Positions 54,352 to 63,867 of a stretch of 64,000 nucleotides of DNA are shown one piece after another (the stretch's first letter is position 1; every line of letters begins with the position of its first letter). Source of the DNA: Pseudomonas cerasi (GTDB lineage: Bacteria; Pseudomonadota; Gammaproteobacteria; Pseudomonadales; Pseudomonadaceae); contig NZ_LT222319.1 of assembly GCF_900074915.1 (NCBI RefSeq), positions 5,387,501-5,451,500 of the forward strand. Reading direction: 5' to 3'. Both the position numbers and the translations under genes were made by a program. The notes below the pieces were generated by a model. It was not told the origin of the DNA. It made no database searches and was given only the letters and a program-made list of their open reading frames with translations.

Positions 54352-57156
54352 GTGCTTTGGATTTGTCTGGTGTTGGGCGGCGCGGCGCTGGGCTATTCGC
54401 TGAGTTATGACGAGTGGGCCGGTGCACTGATTGGTGCAGTCATGGGCTGGGCCGTGTGGGCCGGCGTTCGCGTGCGCGTGCTTGGCAGGCAATCGGCTGA
54501 TCAGCAGCAACAACTGCTCGCAAACCGCAAATCCCTCGACGCCCTTCAACAGCGCCTGAGCGCACTCGAACGTCAGTCCGCGCCTGGCGTACCGCCTGCG
54601 CAGGACCCTTCGCCGCTTCCACTCGATGCGATCATTGTCGAAGCACCCGGCGACGGCCCCGAGCTGATCTGGGACCTGCCGGACGAAGCGCCGCAGGTAG
54701 CAACACCTGTCGAGCCCGCCCCGCCGATACACGAGCCAACCAACACAGCAAAAACCAACCCGCTGGACAGCGCGATCAACGCCGCAAAAGACTGGCTGTT
54801 GGGCGGGAATACAGTGCTGCGCGTGGGTGTCGTGGTGCTGTTCCTCGGCCTGGCGTTTTTGCTGCGCTATGCCACTGAGGGCATGGTCGTGCCGCTTGAA
54901 GCACGCTACGCCGCAGTCGCCGCCAGTGCGCTGGCCCTGCTCGGTCTGGGCTGGTGGCTGCGCAGGCGCAACGGTCCTTACGCCTTGATGCTGCAAGGCG
55001 CAGGCGTGGGGGTGCTGTACCTGACCGTCTTCGCTGCGATGAAACTGCACACGCTGCTGGACCCGACGCTGGGCTTCGCGCTGCTGGTCGCAATCACCAG
55101 CTTCTCAGCCATTCTGGCGCTGACGCAGGATTCGCTGGCACTCGCCTGCGCTGGCGCGCTCGGCGGTTTCGCGGCACCGTTGCTGGCCTCGACCGGGCAA
55201 GGTAGCCATATCTCGCTGTTCAGTTACTTTGCCCTGCTCAATGCAGGCATCATCGCCATCGCCTGGTTCAAGGCCTGGCGCATGCTCAACCTGATCGGCT
55301 TCTTCGGCACTTTCGGCATTGGCTTCGCCTGGGGCCTGCAGGCTTACACTCCGGCATTGTTCTGGAGCACCGAGCCCTTTCTGATGGTGTTCTTCCTGAT
55401 GTATCTGGCCATCGGCCTGCTGTTTGCCCGCCGCAAACTGCTCGAACTGGACAGCGCGCCACCTGACCATACTCGCGAAGCCATGCTGCGCTGGGCTGCG
55501 CGTCAGGGCGATTACGTCGACGGCACGTTGTTGCTGGGCACGCCGATAGTCGGCTTCGGCCTGCAATATGCGCTCGTCGAACATTTGGAATTCGGCGCTG
55601 CGTTCAGCGCGCTTGGGTTGGGCTTGATCTACATGGCGCTGGCACGCTGGCTGGCAGCACGTGCACCGGGCCAAACCGCCTTGCTGATGGAAACCTGCCT
55701 GGCGCTGGGCGTGGTGTTTGCCACGCTGGCGATCCCGTTGGGCCTGGGTTCTCAGTGGACGACGAGCGCGTGGGCCGTGGAAGGCGCGGCGATTTTCTGG
55801 CTGGGTTTGCGGCAGCAGCGCAAGCTGGCACAGGCTTTCGGCCTGCTGCTGCAACTGTGCGCCAGCGTGATGTTGATCAATGCGTCAGGCAGCGCCGACT
55901 CGGCTGACGACTACTGGACGCCGATGATCCTGGCCATCGCTGCGCTGGTCAGTGCCTGGAGTGCGTACCGCTTCAACACCCTGACCCTTATCGATCAAAA
56001 AGTCGCCAGAACCGTGCTGACCGTATGGGGTGCGATCTGGTGGTCGGTTTCATTGATCAGCGTCGTGCAGTTGTACGTTCCCATTGGAGTGCAGACGTCT
56101 GTGCTGTTGATCGCCGCCGCGCTCAGCGTGGCAATCTGGACAGTGCTGTCCGTGCGCTTGCGCTGGCCAGACCTCGCCGCGCTGTGCAGCACGCTTACGC
56201 CCGTCAGCGCAGCATTACTGTCGGGTTCGCTGAGTGAGCATTACCACCCCGCCGCCCACTGGGGCTGGCTGGCCTGGCTGGTGGTGTTCGCCGTGCACCT
56301 GCTGACTCTGCGCTATCTGGCAGACCGGCAGCCCATCCTCGCACGACGTGTCGCTCACACCGCGGGCTGCCTGCTGATCATCGCCGTGCTGGCCCTGGAA
56401 CTGCGCTTCGGCCTGCTGCAACTGTCCGAACATTACAACGCCTGGCGCTGGCTGGGCTGGGCGATTCTGCCGAGCCTGTTCCTGCTGGCGATGAGCTCGG
56501 CGCGCCAATGGCCGTGGCCGGTAAAAGCCTGCCCCGAAGCCTATCACCTCGGTGCCGCTGCGCCGCTGGCGGTGTTGATGCTGGCGTGGTTCTGGCTGGC
56601 GAATACCTTGAGCGACGGCGCAGCGGAACCACTGCCGTATATCCCGCTGTTCAACCCGCTGGAAATCGGTTTGCTATTGTCACTGACAGGGGTCTGCCTG
56701 TGGCTGCGCAAACAGGTCACGCGCCTTGGTAACGCTGCCTTGCTGGTGGCTGGCGCCTCGCTGTTCGCGCTGGTCACGGCAATGGTCATGCGCACGGCGC
56801 ATCATTGGGCTGATGTGCCATGGAACACCGGGGCGCTGCTCGACTCGATGCGCGTCCAGGCCGGGTTGTCGATAGTCTGGACGCTGATGGCACTGGCCCT
56901 GATGATCGGCGGTCACATGCGCTCCAACCGCCAGCTGTGGCTGGGCGGCGCAGCGTTGATCGGGGTGGTGGTGGTCAAGCTGTTCTTCGTCGAGCTGAGC
57001 AATCGTGGCGGCATGGAGCGCATCGTCTCGTTCATCGGTGTTGGCATTTTGCTATTGGTGGTGGGATATTTCGCACCATTACCGCCGAAACACTCTGCCA
57101 CAGAGGCCGGCGAAGAACCCGGCCCAGGCTCGACTGCCGCGCCGGACACGCTATGA
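54352..57156 (+). CDS. DUF2339 multi-spanning membrane protein
   Basis: This 934-residue protein has a short coiled coil (about residues 40-66) and a Pro-rich linker, then roughly two dozen predicted hydrophobic segments from about 155 to 915, the DUF2339 layout. Function is unknown. The start is GTG at 54352 with AAGGA upstream; an ATG nearby is out of frame. Its stop overlaps the start of the DUF3999 gene (ATGA). This pairing is conserved in pseudomonads and suggests the two proteins act together at the membrane. Confidence 0.88.
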   Translation: MLWICLVLGGAALGYSLSYDEWAGALIGAVMGWAVWAGVRVRVLGRQSADQQQQLLANRKSLDALQQRLSALERQSAPGVPPAQDPSPLPLDAIIVEAPGDGPELIWDLPDEAPQVATPVEPAPPIHEPTNTAKTNPLDSAINAAKDWLLGGNTVLRVGVVVLFLGLAFLLRYATEGMVVPLEARYAAVAASALALLGLGWWLRRRNGPYALMLQGAGVGVLYLTVFAAMKLHTLLDPTLGFALLVAITSFSAILALTQDSLALACAGALGGFAAPLLASTGQGSHISLFSYFALLNAGIIAIAWFKAWRMLNLIGFFGTFGIGFAWGLQAYTPALFWSTEPFLMVFFLMYLAIGLLFARRKLLELDSAPPDHTREAMLRWAARQGDYVDGTLLLGTPIVGFGLQYALVEHLEFGAAFSALGLGLIYMALARWLAARAPGQTALLMETCLALGVVFATLAIPLGLGSQWTTSAWAVEGAAIFWLGLRQQRKLAQAFGLLLQLCASVMLINASGSADSADDYWTPMILAIAALVSAWSAYRFNTLTLIDQKVARTVLTVWGAIWWSVSLISVVQLYVPIGVQTSVLLIAAALSVAIWTVLSVRLRWPDLAALCSTLTPVSAALLSGSLSEHYHPAAHWGWLAWLVVFAVHLLTLRYLADRQPILARRVAHTAGCLLIIAVLALELRFGLLQLSEHYNAWRWLGWAILPSLFLLAMSSARQWPWPVKACPEAYHLGAAAPLAVLMLAWFWLANTLSDGAAEPLPYIPLFNPLEIGLLLSLTGVCLWLRKQVTRLGNAALLVAGASLFALVTAMVMRTAHHWADVPWNTGALLDSMRVQAGLSIVWTLMALALMIGGHMRSNRQLWLGGAALIGVVVVKLFFVELSNRGGMERIVSFIGVGILLLVVGYFAPLPPKHSATEAGEEPGPGSTAAPDTL

Positions 57157-58532
57157 GGAAACCGTTCTTGAGTCATCCTGCCATGAAGATCGCCGTGCTT
57201 GGCCTGGCCTTGTGCACGGCGATAACCGCCCTCGCTCAGGACAAACCGGCGGACTTTGCCAGCCAGACGCCGCTGAGTCTGAGCGGCGAAGGGCCGTGGT
57301 ATCGCATCGAGTTGCCGCTTGCCGTCCAGTTGAATGCCCGGCAGACCGATCTGAGCGATGTACGCGTGTTCAATGCCGAGGGCCAGCCGCAGGCTTACTC
57401 GATCACGCCGCGCCAACCCGCCCCCGAACAGGAGCCGGTGCCGATTGAGGTCAACTGGTTCGCCCTGTACAGCACACAGGAATCAGCCGACGCCGCGCCG
57501 GTCATCCGTATCGAGCGCTCCAGCAACGGCAGCGTGATCGAGGTCCAGCCACAAAGCGATATCGAAGCGGGCGAAGAAGTGCTGCGCGGCTGGTTGCTGG
57601 ACACCAGCGCAATCAAGGCTCCGCTGGAGCAGTTGGTTATCGACTGGAGCACCGAGCGGGAGGGCTTCCAGAACTTCAGCATTGAAGCCAGTGATGACCT
57701 GCAGCACTGGCGCAACTGGGGCGAGGGACAGGTTGCACGGCTGTCGTTTGCCGACGAAGTGGTCGAACAGCGCGAAGTCGGCCTGCCCGGCCAGAGCGCG
57801 CGCTATCTGCGCCTGCTGTGGCATTCCCCGCATAGTGCGCCGCTGCTGATCTCTGCGCACCTGCTGAGTGCCAGCAGCGACACTCCAGCCACGCCGCTGA
57901 CCTGGTCGCCACCGGTCAAGGGCAGCGTCGAAAGCCCCAACGAGTATGTCTGGCAACTGCCCACCGGCTTGCCGATAGGCCGCGTCAGGATCGACATCAC
58001 CCAGCCCAACAGCCTGGCACCGGCGACGCTCTACGGCCGGCTCGATGCCGGGCAGCCCTGGCAGCCAATCAGCAGCGGCCTGCTGTATCGGTTGTCGCAG
58101 AACAACAGCGATGTCCTGCAGGACCAGTTGCAATTGTCCGGACGCATCGTTCAGCAGCTCAAGCTGGTGGTGGATGATCGCGGCGGCGGACTGGGCAGTG
58201 AAGCGCCGCAGTTGAGTGTGGCCGTGCCTGCCACGGAGGTGGTGTTCCTGGCGCGCGGTAACGGGCCCTTCACCCTGGCAATCGGCAACCCGAGCGTCAA
58301 GGCTGCCAACCTGTCGCTGGCCACGCTGATTCCCGACCTGAGCCCGGAGAAGCTCGCGACTCTCGGCACAGCAAGCCCGGCCACGGCTACCATGGCCAAC
58401 ATGGCCGCTGCGCCGATCGCCGTGCAACAAACTACTGACTTCAAACGCCTGGGGCTTTGGGCCCTTCTGCTGCTTGGCGTGGTGTTCCTTGGCTGGATGG
58501 CATTCAGCACGCTGCGCGCTGCAAAACGCTAA
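57153..58532 (+). CDS. DUF3999 periplasmic/membrane protein
   Basis: The 459 residues have a signal peptide (hydrophobic about 12-28, cleavage near ALAQ), a long beta-rich periplasmic region and one C-terminal membrane helix (about 435-453) with a basic end. It matches the DUF3999 family in layout and in its partner, the DUF2339 gene. The function is unknown. I chose the ATG at 57153, overlapping the upstream stop; the frame is open far into the previous gene. Confidence 0.87.
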   Translation: MRKPFLSHPAMKIAVLGLALCTAITALAQDKPADFASQTPLSLSGEGPWYRIELPLAVQLNARQTDLSDVRVFNAEGQPQAYSITPRQPAPEQEPVPIEVNWFALYSTQESADAAPVIRIERSSNGSVIEVQPQSDIEAGEEVLRGWLLDTSAIKAPLEQLVIDWSTEREGFQNFSIEASDDLQHWRNWGEGQVARLSFADEVVEQREVGLPGQSARYLRLLWHSPHSAPLLISAHLLSASSDTPATPLTWSPPVKGSVESPNEYVWQLPTGLPIGRVRIDITQPNSLAPATLYGRLDAGQPWQPISSGLLYRLSQNNSDVLQDQLQLSGRIVQQLKLVVDDRGGGLGSEAPQLSVAVPATEVVFLARGNGPFTLAIGNPSVKAANLSLATLIPDLSPEKLATLGTASPATATMANMAAAPIAVQQTTDFKRLGLWALLLLGVVFLGWMAFSTLRAAKR

Positions 58533-58666
58533 AACGGGCGGCCTGTCAGGTGCGGTTCGCCTGACATCTGAACTGAAACAGTCTTAAGCCAGTCTCATAG
58601 CAGTATTACGTCGCCACTCGCGTTAAACTGCGCGGGTTTTCATACCCCCTATTTTCGGAGCTATCC

Positions 58667-59677
58667 ATGTCCCGCGTTACACTAAGTCGTTACTTGATTG
58701 AGCAGACTCGCAGCAACAACACCCCTGCCGATCTGCGCTTCCTGATCGAAGTTGTGGCGCGCGCATGCAAGGAAATCAGCCACGCCGTCTCCAAGGGCGC
58801 GCTGGGTGGCGTACTGGGCAGCATGGGCACCGAAAACGTGCAGGGCGAAGTGCAGAAAAAGCTCGATGTGATCTCCAACGAGATTCTGCTCGAAGCCAAC
58901 GAATGGGGCGGTCACCTGGCCGGCATGGCGTCCGAAGAAATGGACAACGCCTACCAGATCCCGGGCAAATACCCGAAGGGTGCCTACCTGCTGGTTTTCG
59001 ACCCATTGGACGGCTCGTCGAACATCGACATCAACGCACCGGTCGGCACGATCTTCTCGGTACTGCGCTGCCCGAACGAATACCTGAGCCAGAACGAAGC
59101 GCTGAATGAAAAGGCCTTCCTGCAGCCAGGCACCGAACAGGTCGCCGCCGGTTACGCCATCTACGGTCCGCAAACCATGCTGGTCCTGACCCTGGGCGAT
59201 GGCGTGAAAGGCTTCACCCTGGACCGTGAAATGGGCAGCTTCGTGCTGACTCACGAAGACATCACCATCCCGGAGTCCACTCAGGAGTTCGCGGTCAACA
59301 TGTCCAACCAGCGTCACTGGGAAGCCCCGGTACAGCGCTACGTGAGCGAGCTGCTGGCCGGTGAAGACGGTCCGCTGAAAAAGAACTACAACATGCGCTG
59401 GGTGGCGGCGATGGTTGCCGACGTGCACCGTATCCTGACCCGTGGCGGCCTGTTCATGTACCCGCGCGACAGCCGCGAGCCTTCCAAGCCGGGCAAGCTG
59501 CGCCTGATGTACGAAGCCAACCCGATGTCCTTCCTGGTAGAACAGGCTGGCGGCGCGTCCACCGACGGCCATCAGCGCATTCTCGACATTCAGCCTGAAG
59601 GCCTGCACCAGCGCGTAGCGGTGTACCTGGGTTCCAAGGAAGAAGTCGAGCGCGCCACCGCGTATCACAAGGCGTAA
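58667..59677 (+). CDS. fbp: Fructose-1,6-bisphosphatase class I
   Basis: It dephosphorylates fructose-1,6-bisphosphate in gluconeogenesis, which is essential in pseudomonads growing on organic acids. The 336 residues contain the metal and phosphate motif FDPLDGSSNID, the upstream helix with EEMDNAYQIPG, and GGLFMYPRDSREPSKPGKLR. A GGAG precedes the ATG. It appears monocistronic, with 134 bp upstream and 251 bp downstream. Confidence 0.97.
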   Translation: MSRVTLSRYLIEQTRSNNTPADLRFLIEVVARACKEISHAVSKGALGGVLGSMGTENVQGEVQKKLDVISNEILLEANEWGGHLAGMASEEMDNAYQIPGKYPKGAYLLVFDPLDGSSNIDINAPVGTIFSVLRCPNEYLSQNEALNEKAFLQPGTEQVAAGYAIYGPQTMLVLTLGDGVKGFTLDREMGSFVLTHEDITIPESTQEFAVNMSNQRHWEAPVQRYVSELLAGEDGPLKKNYNMRWVAAMVADVHRILTRGGLFMYPRDSREPSKPGKLRLMYEANPMSFLVEQAGGASTDGHQRILDIQPEGLHQRVAVYLGSKEEVERATAYHKA

Positions 59678-59928
59678 GACGCCTTCTGCACCGGTAGTGA
59701 TCGGGCCATGCTCGATCACTGCCGAGTGAGCCAATGCTCGGAAACACGAGCAGTCAGCCATTCGCTCAGCCCCGTCTGCGGGCCAACTATTTGATCCTCG
59801 GCACAAATCCTTGCGCCGTCCGGGAACCAGAGTCCCTTTTTCTCTTCTAAGCTTGCGGTACTGCGCCAGCGCCAGACTGCACCGGCTTGCACTGCGACGC
59901 GACCCCCTTCCGTTCAGGAGCTACATCC

Positions 59929-60183
59929 ATGTCCTTGCGTTCTGTCGCGTTACTCTCGTTCTGCGTCCTGCTGGCTGCCTGCAGCAAGATCACTCAGGAA
60001 AACTATTCCAAACTGTCCGCTGGCATGCCCAAGGCTCAAGTCGAGTCCTTGCTGGGCAGCCCGACGGAATGTTCCGGTGCCTTGGGCATGTCGAGCTGCA
60101 CCTGGGGCGACCAGAACACCTTTATCAGCGTGCAATACGCAGCGGACAAGGTGGTGCTGTTCTCGGGTCAGGGTCTGAAATAA
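59929..60183 (+). CDS. Small SmpA/OmlA-like lipoprotein
   Basis: This is an 84-residue lipoprotein. The signal peptide ends at the lipobox LLAACSK (Cys18). The mature part (YSKLSAGMPKAQVESLLGSP, then a strand with SCTWG) resembles the small SmpA/BamE-like fold in which a helical start is followed by G-S-P. The ATG at 59929 has AGGAG 8 nt upstream. The lipocalin gene begins 3 bp after the stop. No specific function is known. Confidence 0.85.
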   Translation: MSLRSVALLSFCVLLAACSKITQENYSKLSAGMPKAQVESLLGSPTECSGALGMSSCTWGDQNTFISVQYAADKVVLFSGQGLK

Positions 60184-60186
60184 CCC

Positions 60187-60765
60187 ATGATCAAGGTACT
60201 GGTACGTTTTGGAATTTGTGTCATGGCCAGCTTTTTGGCCATCGGTTTTGCCCACTCGGCTGACAACCTCGAGCCAAAGACTGTAGGTAGCGTCGACCTC
60301 AAGCAGTATCAGGGTACCTGGTACGAGATCGCCCGCTTGCCGATGTTTTTCCAGCGCAAGTGCGCTCAGTCCGAGGCGCGTTACACGCTCAAGGACGACG
60401 GCAACATCGCAGTGACCAACCGCTGCCGCACGATTGAAGGCAAGTGGGAAGAAGCAACGGGTACTGCTTCGCCGCAGGTTGCGGGCAAGACCGACAAACT
60501 GTGGGTTGTGTTCGACAACTGGTTCTCGCGCCTGCTGCCCAGCGTCGCCAAGGGTGATTACTGGATTCTGGACGTCAGCGAAGGCTACCGTACCGCCGTG
60601 GTCGGCAACCCGGATCGCAAATACCTGTGGCTGCTGTCGCGTACACCGACCGTCTCCGCATCGGTCAGGGAAGACATGCTGAGCAAGGCCCGCCAGCAAG
60701 GCTACGACACCTCACGCCTGATCTGGCGCGAGGATGACTCGAAGATCGGCAAGGGCGAGAAGTAA
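60187..60765 (+). CDS. blc: Bacterial lipocalin Blc
   Basis: Bacterial lipocalins bind lipids in the envelope, often under stress. The 192 residues have an N-terminal signal (ending GFAHSAD), the lipocalin GxW motif in YQGTWYEIARLPMFF, the conserved Cys in FQRKCAQSEARYTL, and YRTAVVGNPDRKYLWLLSR near the end. Unlike E. coli Blc there is no lipobox cysteine, so this protein is probably soluble in the periplasm. It pairs with the lipoprotein gene just upstream. Confidence 0.93.
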   Translation: MIKVLVRFGICVMASFLAIGFAHSADNLEPKTVGSVDLKQYQGTWYEIARLPMFFQRKCAQSEARYTLKDDGNIAVTNRCRTIEGKWEEATGTASPQVAGKTDKLWVVFDNWFSRLLPSVAKGDYWILDVSEGYRTAVVGNPDRKYLWLLSRTPTVSASVREDMLSKARQQGYDTSRLIWREDDSKIGKGEK

Positions 60766-60791
60766 CCGAATCGGGATTCTGGCTAAGCCCG

Positions 60792-60880
60792 GTAGGAGCG
60801 AACTTGTTCGCGAAGAAGGTCGTTCGAACGATAAATTTCAGAACGCTTTCCGACCCCTTCGCGAACAAGTTCGCTCCCAC
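60792..60880. repeat. REP doublet of a variant family
   Basis: Two 24-bp elements with core GAACTTGTTC (60792-60815) and its inverse (60857-60880) flank a 41-bp spacer. The core differs from the GAGCTTGCTC form at the other sites by matched changes in both arms. It separates the converging blc and hutF genes. Confidence 0.88.
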
Positions 60881-60945
60881 GGCCTGCGGCCAGAATCAGA
60901 AGCGGACTCGTGGATAACGCCGAGTGCTCTGCGTCCTCTCTTGCA

Positions 60946-62310
60946 TCAGCCGAGCAATTCCCTCAACACCTGCGCGAACTCGCGGTTGCTTTGTTGTTCT
61001 GCGGCGTGTCGCCCCTCACGTATGACCCACCGCCCGTTGACCGCCACGTCGCGGATCTGCCGGTCGCTGCCGGCGAACAGCCAGCGGTTGAGGATGGCGT
61101 CTTCCGAGGCCGTGGCGATGTACGGGTCATTGCCATCCAGCACCAGCCAGTCGGCGCGTTGACCCACTTGCAGCGTACCAATCTGCTGCCCCAATGCCTG
61201 CGCGCCACCGGCAAGTGCAGCGTCATATAGCGTGCGGCCAACCATGGGCTGATCGCTGCGATACAGCCGGTTGCGGCGCTGATCGCGCAGACGCTGGCCG
61301 TATTCCAGCCAGCGCAGTTCCTCGACCACACTGAGCGAGACGTGACTGTCCGAGCCGATTCCCCAGCGACCGCCCTGAGCAATGTAGTCCACTGCCGGAA
61401 AGATCCCGTCGCCGAGGTTGGCCTCGGTGGTCAGGCATAACCCGGCCACCGCGCCGCTTTGCGCCATCAGAGCCACTTCATCCGCCTCGGCATGGGTCGC
61501 ATGGACCAGGCACCAGCGGTTATCCACAGGCACGTTTTCATACAGCCATTGCAACGGGCGCCGACCGCTCCAGCTCAGGCAGTCATCGACTTCCTTCTGC
61601 TGCTCCGCGATATGAATATGCACCGGACACTGCCGGTCGCTGGCCGCCAGCACCTCACTGATCTGCTGCGGCGTCACCGCGCGCAGCGAGTGGAAGCAAA
61701 GACCGAGTTGCTGGGCAGGCTGAGCCGCCAGAACCGGACGCAGACGAGCCTGCACATCCAGATAGCTGTCGGTGCTGTGGATAAAACGCCGCTGGCCTTC
61801 GTTGGGTGCCTGCCCGCCAAAGCCGGAATGGCTGTACAGCACCGGCAGCAAGGTCAGGCCGATACCGACCGAACCGGCCGCCTGGCTGATCTGCAGCGCG
61901 AGCTCGGCAGGATCGGCATAGGGCTTGCCGTCACTGTCCTGATGCACGTAATGAAATTCGGCAACCGAGGTGTAGCCGCCCTTGAGCATCTCGATGTACA
62001 GCTGACGAGCGATAACGCCCAACTGCTGCGGGCTGATGCGCCCCACCAGGCGATACATGAGATCGCGCCAGGTCCAGAAACTGTCGTTGGGGTTGCCGGC
62101 CACTTCCGCAAGCCCGGCCATTGCACGCTGGAACGCGTGGGAGTGCAGGTTAGGCATGCCAGGCAGCAAAGGCCCGCTGACTTTCTCGGCGCCCTGCTGA
62201 GCGGCATCGGCCTCGACGCGGGTCAAAATACCGTCCTGACTGACCTCCAGACGCACATTGCTGGCCCAGCCGTCGGGGAGTAACGCGCGCTCGGCAAAGA
62301 AGGCTGACAT
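60946..62310 (-). CDS. hutF: Formimidoylglutamate deiminase
   Basis: HutF converts N-formimidoyl-glutamate to N-formyl-glutamate in the five-step histidine degradation route used by pseudomonads. The 454 residues are an amidohydrolase barrel with LHSHAFQR, HIHIAEQQKEVDDC, VHATHA and GIGSDSHVSLS metal and catalytic motifs. I chose the ATG at 62310, with GAGG upstream, over a GTG three codons earlier. It diverges from hutC across the putative HutC operator. Confidence 0.96.
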   Translation of the reverse strand: MSAFFAERALLPDGWASNVRLEVSQDGILTRVEADAAQQGAEKVSGPLLPGMPNLHSHAFQRAMAGLAEVAGNPNDSFWTWRDLMYRLVGRISPQQLGVIARQLYIEMLKGGYTSVAEFHYVHQDSDGKPYADPAELALQISQAAGSVGIGLTLLPVLYSHSGFGGQAPNEGQRRFIHSTDSYLDVQARLRPVLAAQPAQQLGLCFHSLRAVTPQQISEVLAASDRQCPVHIHIAEQQKEVDDCLSWSGRRPLQWLYENVPVDNRWCLVHATHAEADEVALMAQSGAVAGLCLTTEANLGDGIFPAVDYIAQGGRWGIGSDSHVSLSVVEELRWLEYGQRLRDQRRNRLYRSDQPMVGRTLYDAALAGGAQALGQQIGTLQVGQRADWLVLDGNDPYIATASEDAILNRWLFAGSDRQIRDVAVNGRWVIREGRHAAEQQSNREFAQVLRELLG

Positions 62311-62334
62311 TGACTTCACACCTCATCACTGTAA

Positions 62335-62348
62335 TTTGTATATACATA
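62335..62348. promoter_or_regulatory. Putative HutC operator
   Basis: TGTATATACA (62337-62346) fits the TGTA-N2-TACA half-site pattern known for HutC in P. putida and P. fluorescens. It lies 27 bp before the hutF ATG and 130 bp before the hutC GTG, well placed to repress both until urocanate releases HutC. Confidence 0.7.
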
Positions 62349-62475
62349 TATAGACGTTTCAGCGACCGGTAAACCGCCTGCACGCTTGCCGAGCAGCAGG
62401 TTAATGGTTAGCGTGAGCGCTTTGCAGCGTCTGAATGCGCTCAAAAACACCGTCTCGAACAACAAGGACTCCCAC

Positions 62476-63225
62476 GTGTCGACTCCGCCCGCCGCTTCTT
62501 CCCTGGCAGCCCAGATGGGCGAAAGTCCCGCACCCTTGTACGCCCGCGTGAAACAGATGATCGCTCTGCAGATCCAGAACGGCACCTGGCCGCCGCATCA
62601 CCGTGTGCCGTCCGAAAGCGAACTGGTGACGCAACTGGGCTTCAGCCGCATGACCATAAACCGGGCACTGCGCGAGCTGACCGCCGAGGGCCTGCTGGTG
62701 CGCATGCAGGGCGTCGGCACCTTTGTCGCCGAGCCCAAGAGCCAGTCGGCGCTGTTCGAAGTGCATAACATTGCCGACGAGATTGCCGCGCGCGGCCATC
62801 GCCACACTTGCAAGGTCATGGTCCTCAAGGAGGAAGCCGCTGGCTCCGAGCGCGCCCTGGCGCTGGACATGCGCGAAGGCCAGCGGGTCTTCCACTCGCT
62901 GATCGTTCATTACGAGAATGACATTCCGGTGCAGATCGAGGACCGCTTCGTGAACGCCCAGGTCGCTCCGGACTACCTCCGGCAGGACTTTACCCTGCAG
63001 ACACCTTACGCCTACCTCTCGCAGGTTGCGCCGCTCACCGAAGGCGAGCATGTGGTCGAGGCGATTCTCGCCGAAGCCGATGAATGCAGGCTGTTGCAGA
63101 TTGAGGCGGGGGAGCCCTGCCTGCTGATTCGCCGTCGGACCTGGTCTGGTCGTCAGCCGGTTACCGCTGCGCGCCTGATCCACCCCGGCTCCCGTCATCG
63201 CCTGGAAGGACGCTTTACCAAATGA
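62476..63225 (+). CDS. hutC: Histidine utilization repressor HutC
   Basis: HutC is a GntR-family repressor of hut genes that responds to urocanate. The 249 residues have an N-terminal winged helix (about 28-95; RVPSESELVTQLGFSRMTIN is the recognition region) and a C-terminal UTRA effector domain (VRMQGVGTFVAEPKSQSALF onward to the end). I chose the GTG at 62476, with AGGA upstream, because it gives the usual family length; the frame is open to 62386. hutD overlaps its stop. Confidence 0.96.
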   Translation: MSTPPAASSLAAQMGESPAPLYARVKQMIALQIQNGTWPPHHRVPSESELVTQLGFSRMTINRALRELTAEGLLVRMQGVGTFVAEPKSQSALFEVHNIADEIAARGHRHTCKVMVLKEEAAGSERALALDMREGQRVFHSLIVHYENDIPVQIEDRFVNAQVAPDYLRQDFTLQTPYAYLSQVAPLTEGEHVVEAILAEADECRLLQIEAGEPCLLIRRRTWSGRQPVTAARLIHPGSRHRLEGRFTK

Positions 63226-63818
63226 GCCAGACCCGCATTTTGCGCGCCGTCGACTACCCGCGCATGCCGTGGAAAAACGGCGGTGGCAGCACGGAAGAGA
63301 TCGCTCGCGACGCAGGCCAGGATCTGGACGGTTTCGGTTGGCGGCTGTCGATTGCCGACATCGAAACCTCGGGCGGCTTTTCGGTGTTCGCCGGTTATCA
63401 ACGCATCATCACCGTCCTGCAGGGCACGGGCATGACGCTGGACGTGGATGGTCTGAGCAGTCGTCCGCTGCTGCCATCGGACCCGTTCGCATTCAGCGGT
63501 GACAGCCAGGTCAATTGCACCTTGCTGGACGGGCCGATTCGCGATTTCAACCTGATCTACTCCGCACACCGCTACACTGCACGTCTGCACTGGATAGACG
63601 TGCGTCACCCGCAACGCCTGTTCAGTTCTGCCAGCACCCTGGTGCTGTTCAGTATGGCCGAGCAAGTGGCGATCAGCATCGACAGCCAGCCGTGGGAAAT
63701 TCTCGGCAAACACGATTGCGCTCAGGTGGACAATGCTGGCGGTCTGCTCGAAGTCGAACTGCAATCGCCTCGCGCCAGCCGTTGCTGCCTGATTGAGCTC
63801 ACTGCCACAGGCCAGTAA
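63222..63818 (+). CDS. hutD: HutD family protein
   Basis: The 198 residues show the HutD signature PRMPWKNGGGSTEEIA and a double cupin-like fold (SGGFSVFAGYQRIITVLQGT). HutD is conserved in hut operons; work in P. fluorescens suggests it limits hut expression, perhaps by binding N-formylglutamate. The ATG overlaps the hutC stop (ATGA), so they are coupled. Confidence 0.95.
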   Translation: MSQTRILRAVDYPRMPWKNGGGSTEEIARDAGQDLDGFGWRLSIADIETSGGFSVFAGYQRIITVLQGTGMTLDVDGLSSRPLLPSDPFAFSGDSQVNCTLLDGPIRDFNLIYSAHRYTARLHWIDVRHPQRLFSSASTLVLFSMAEQVAISIDSQPWEILGKHDCAQVDNAGGLLEVELQSPRASRCCLIELTATGQ

Positions 63819-63867
63819 CCGCATTCCTGGCATTACGATAAAAAAGTGCTTCGTTTCAAGGACAACC

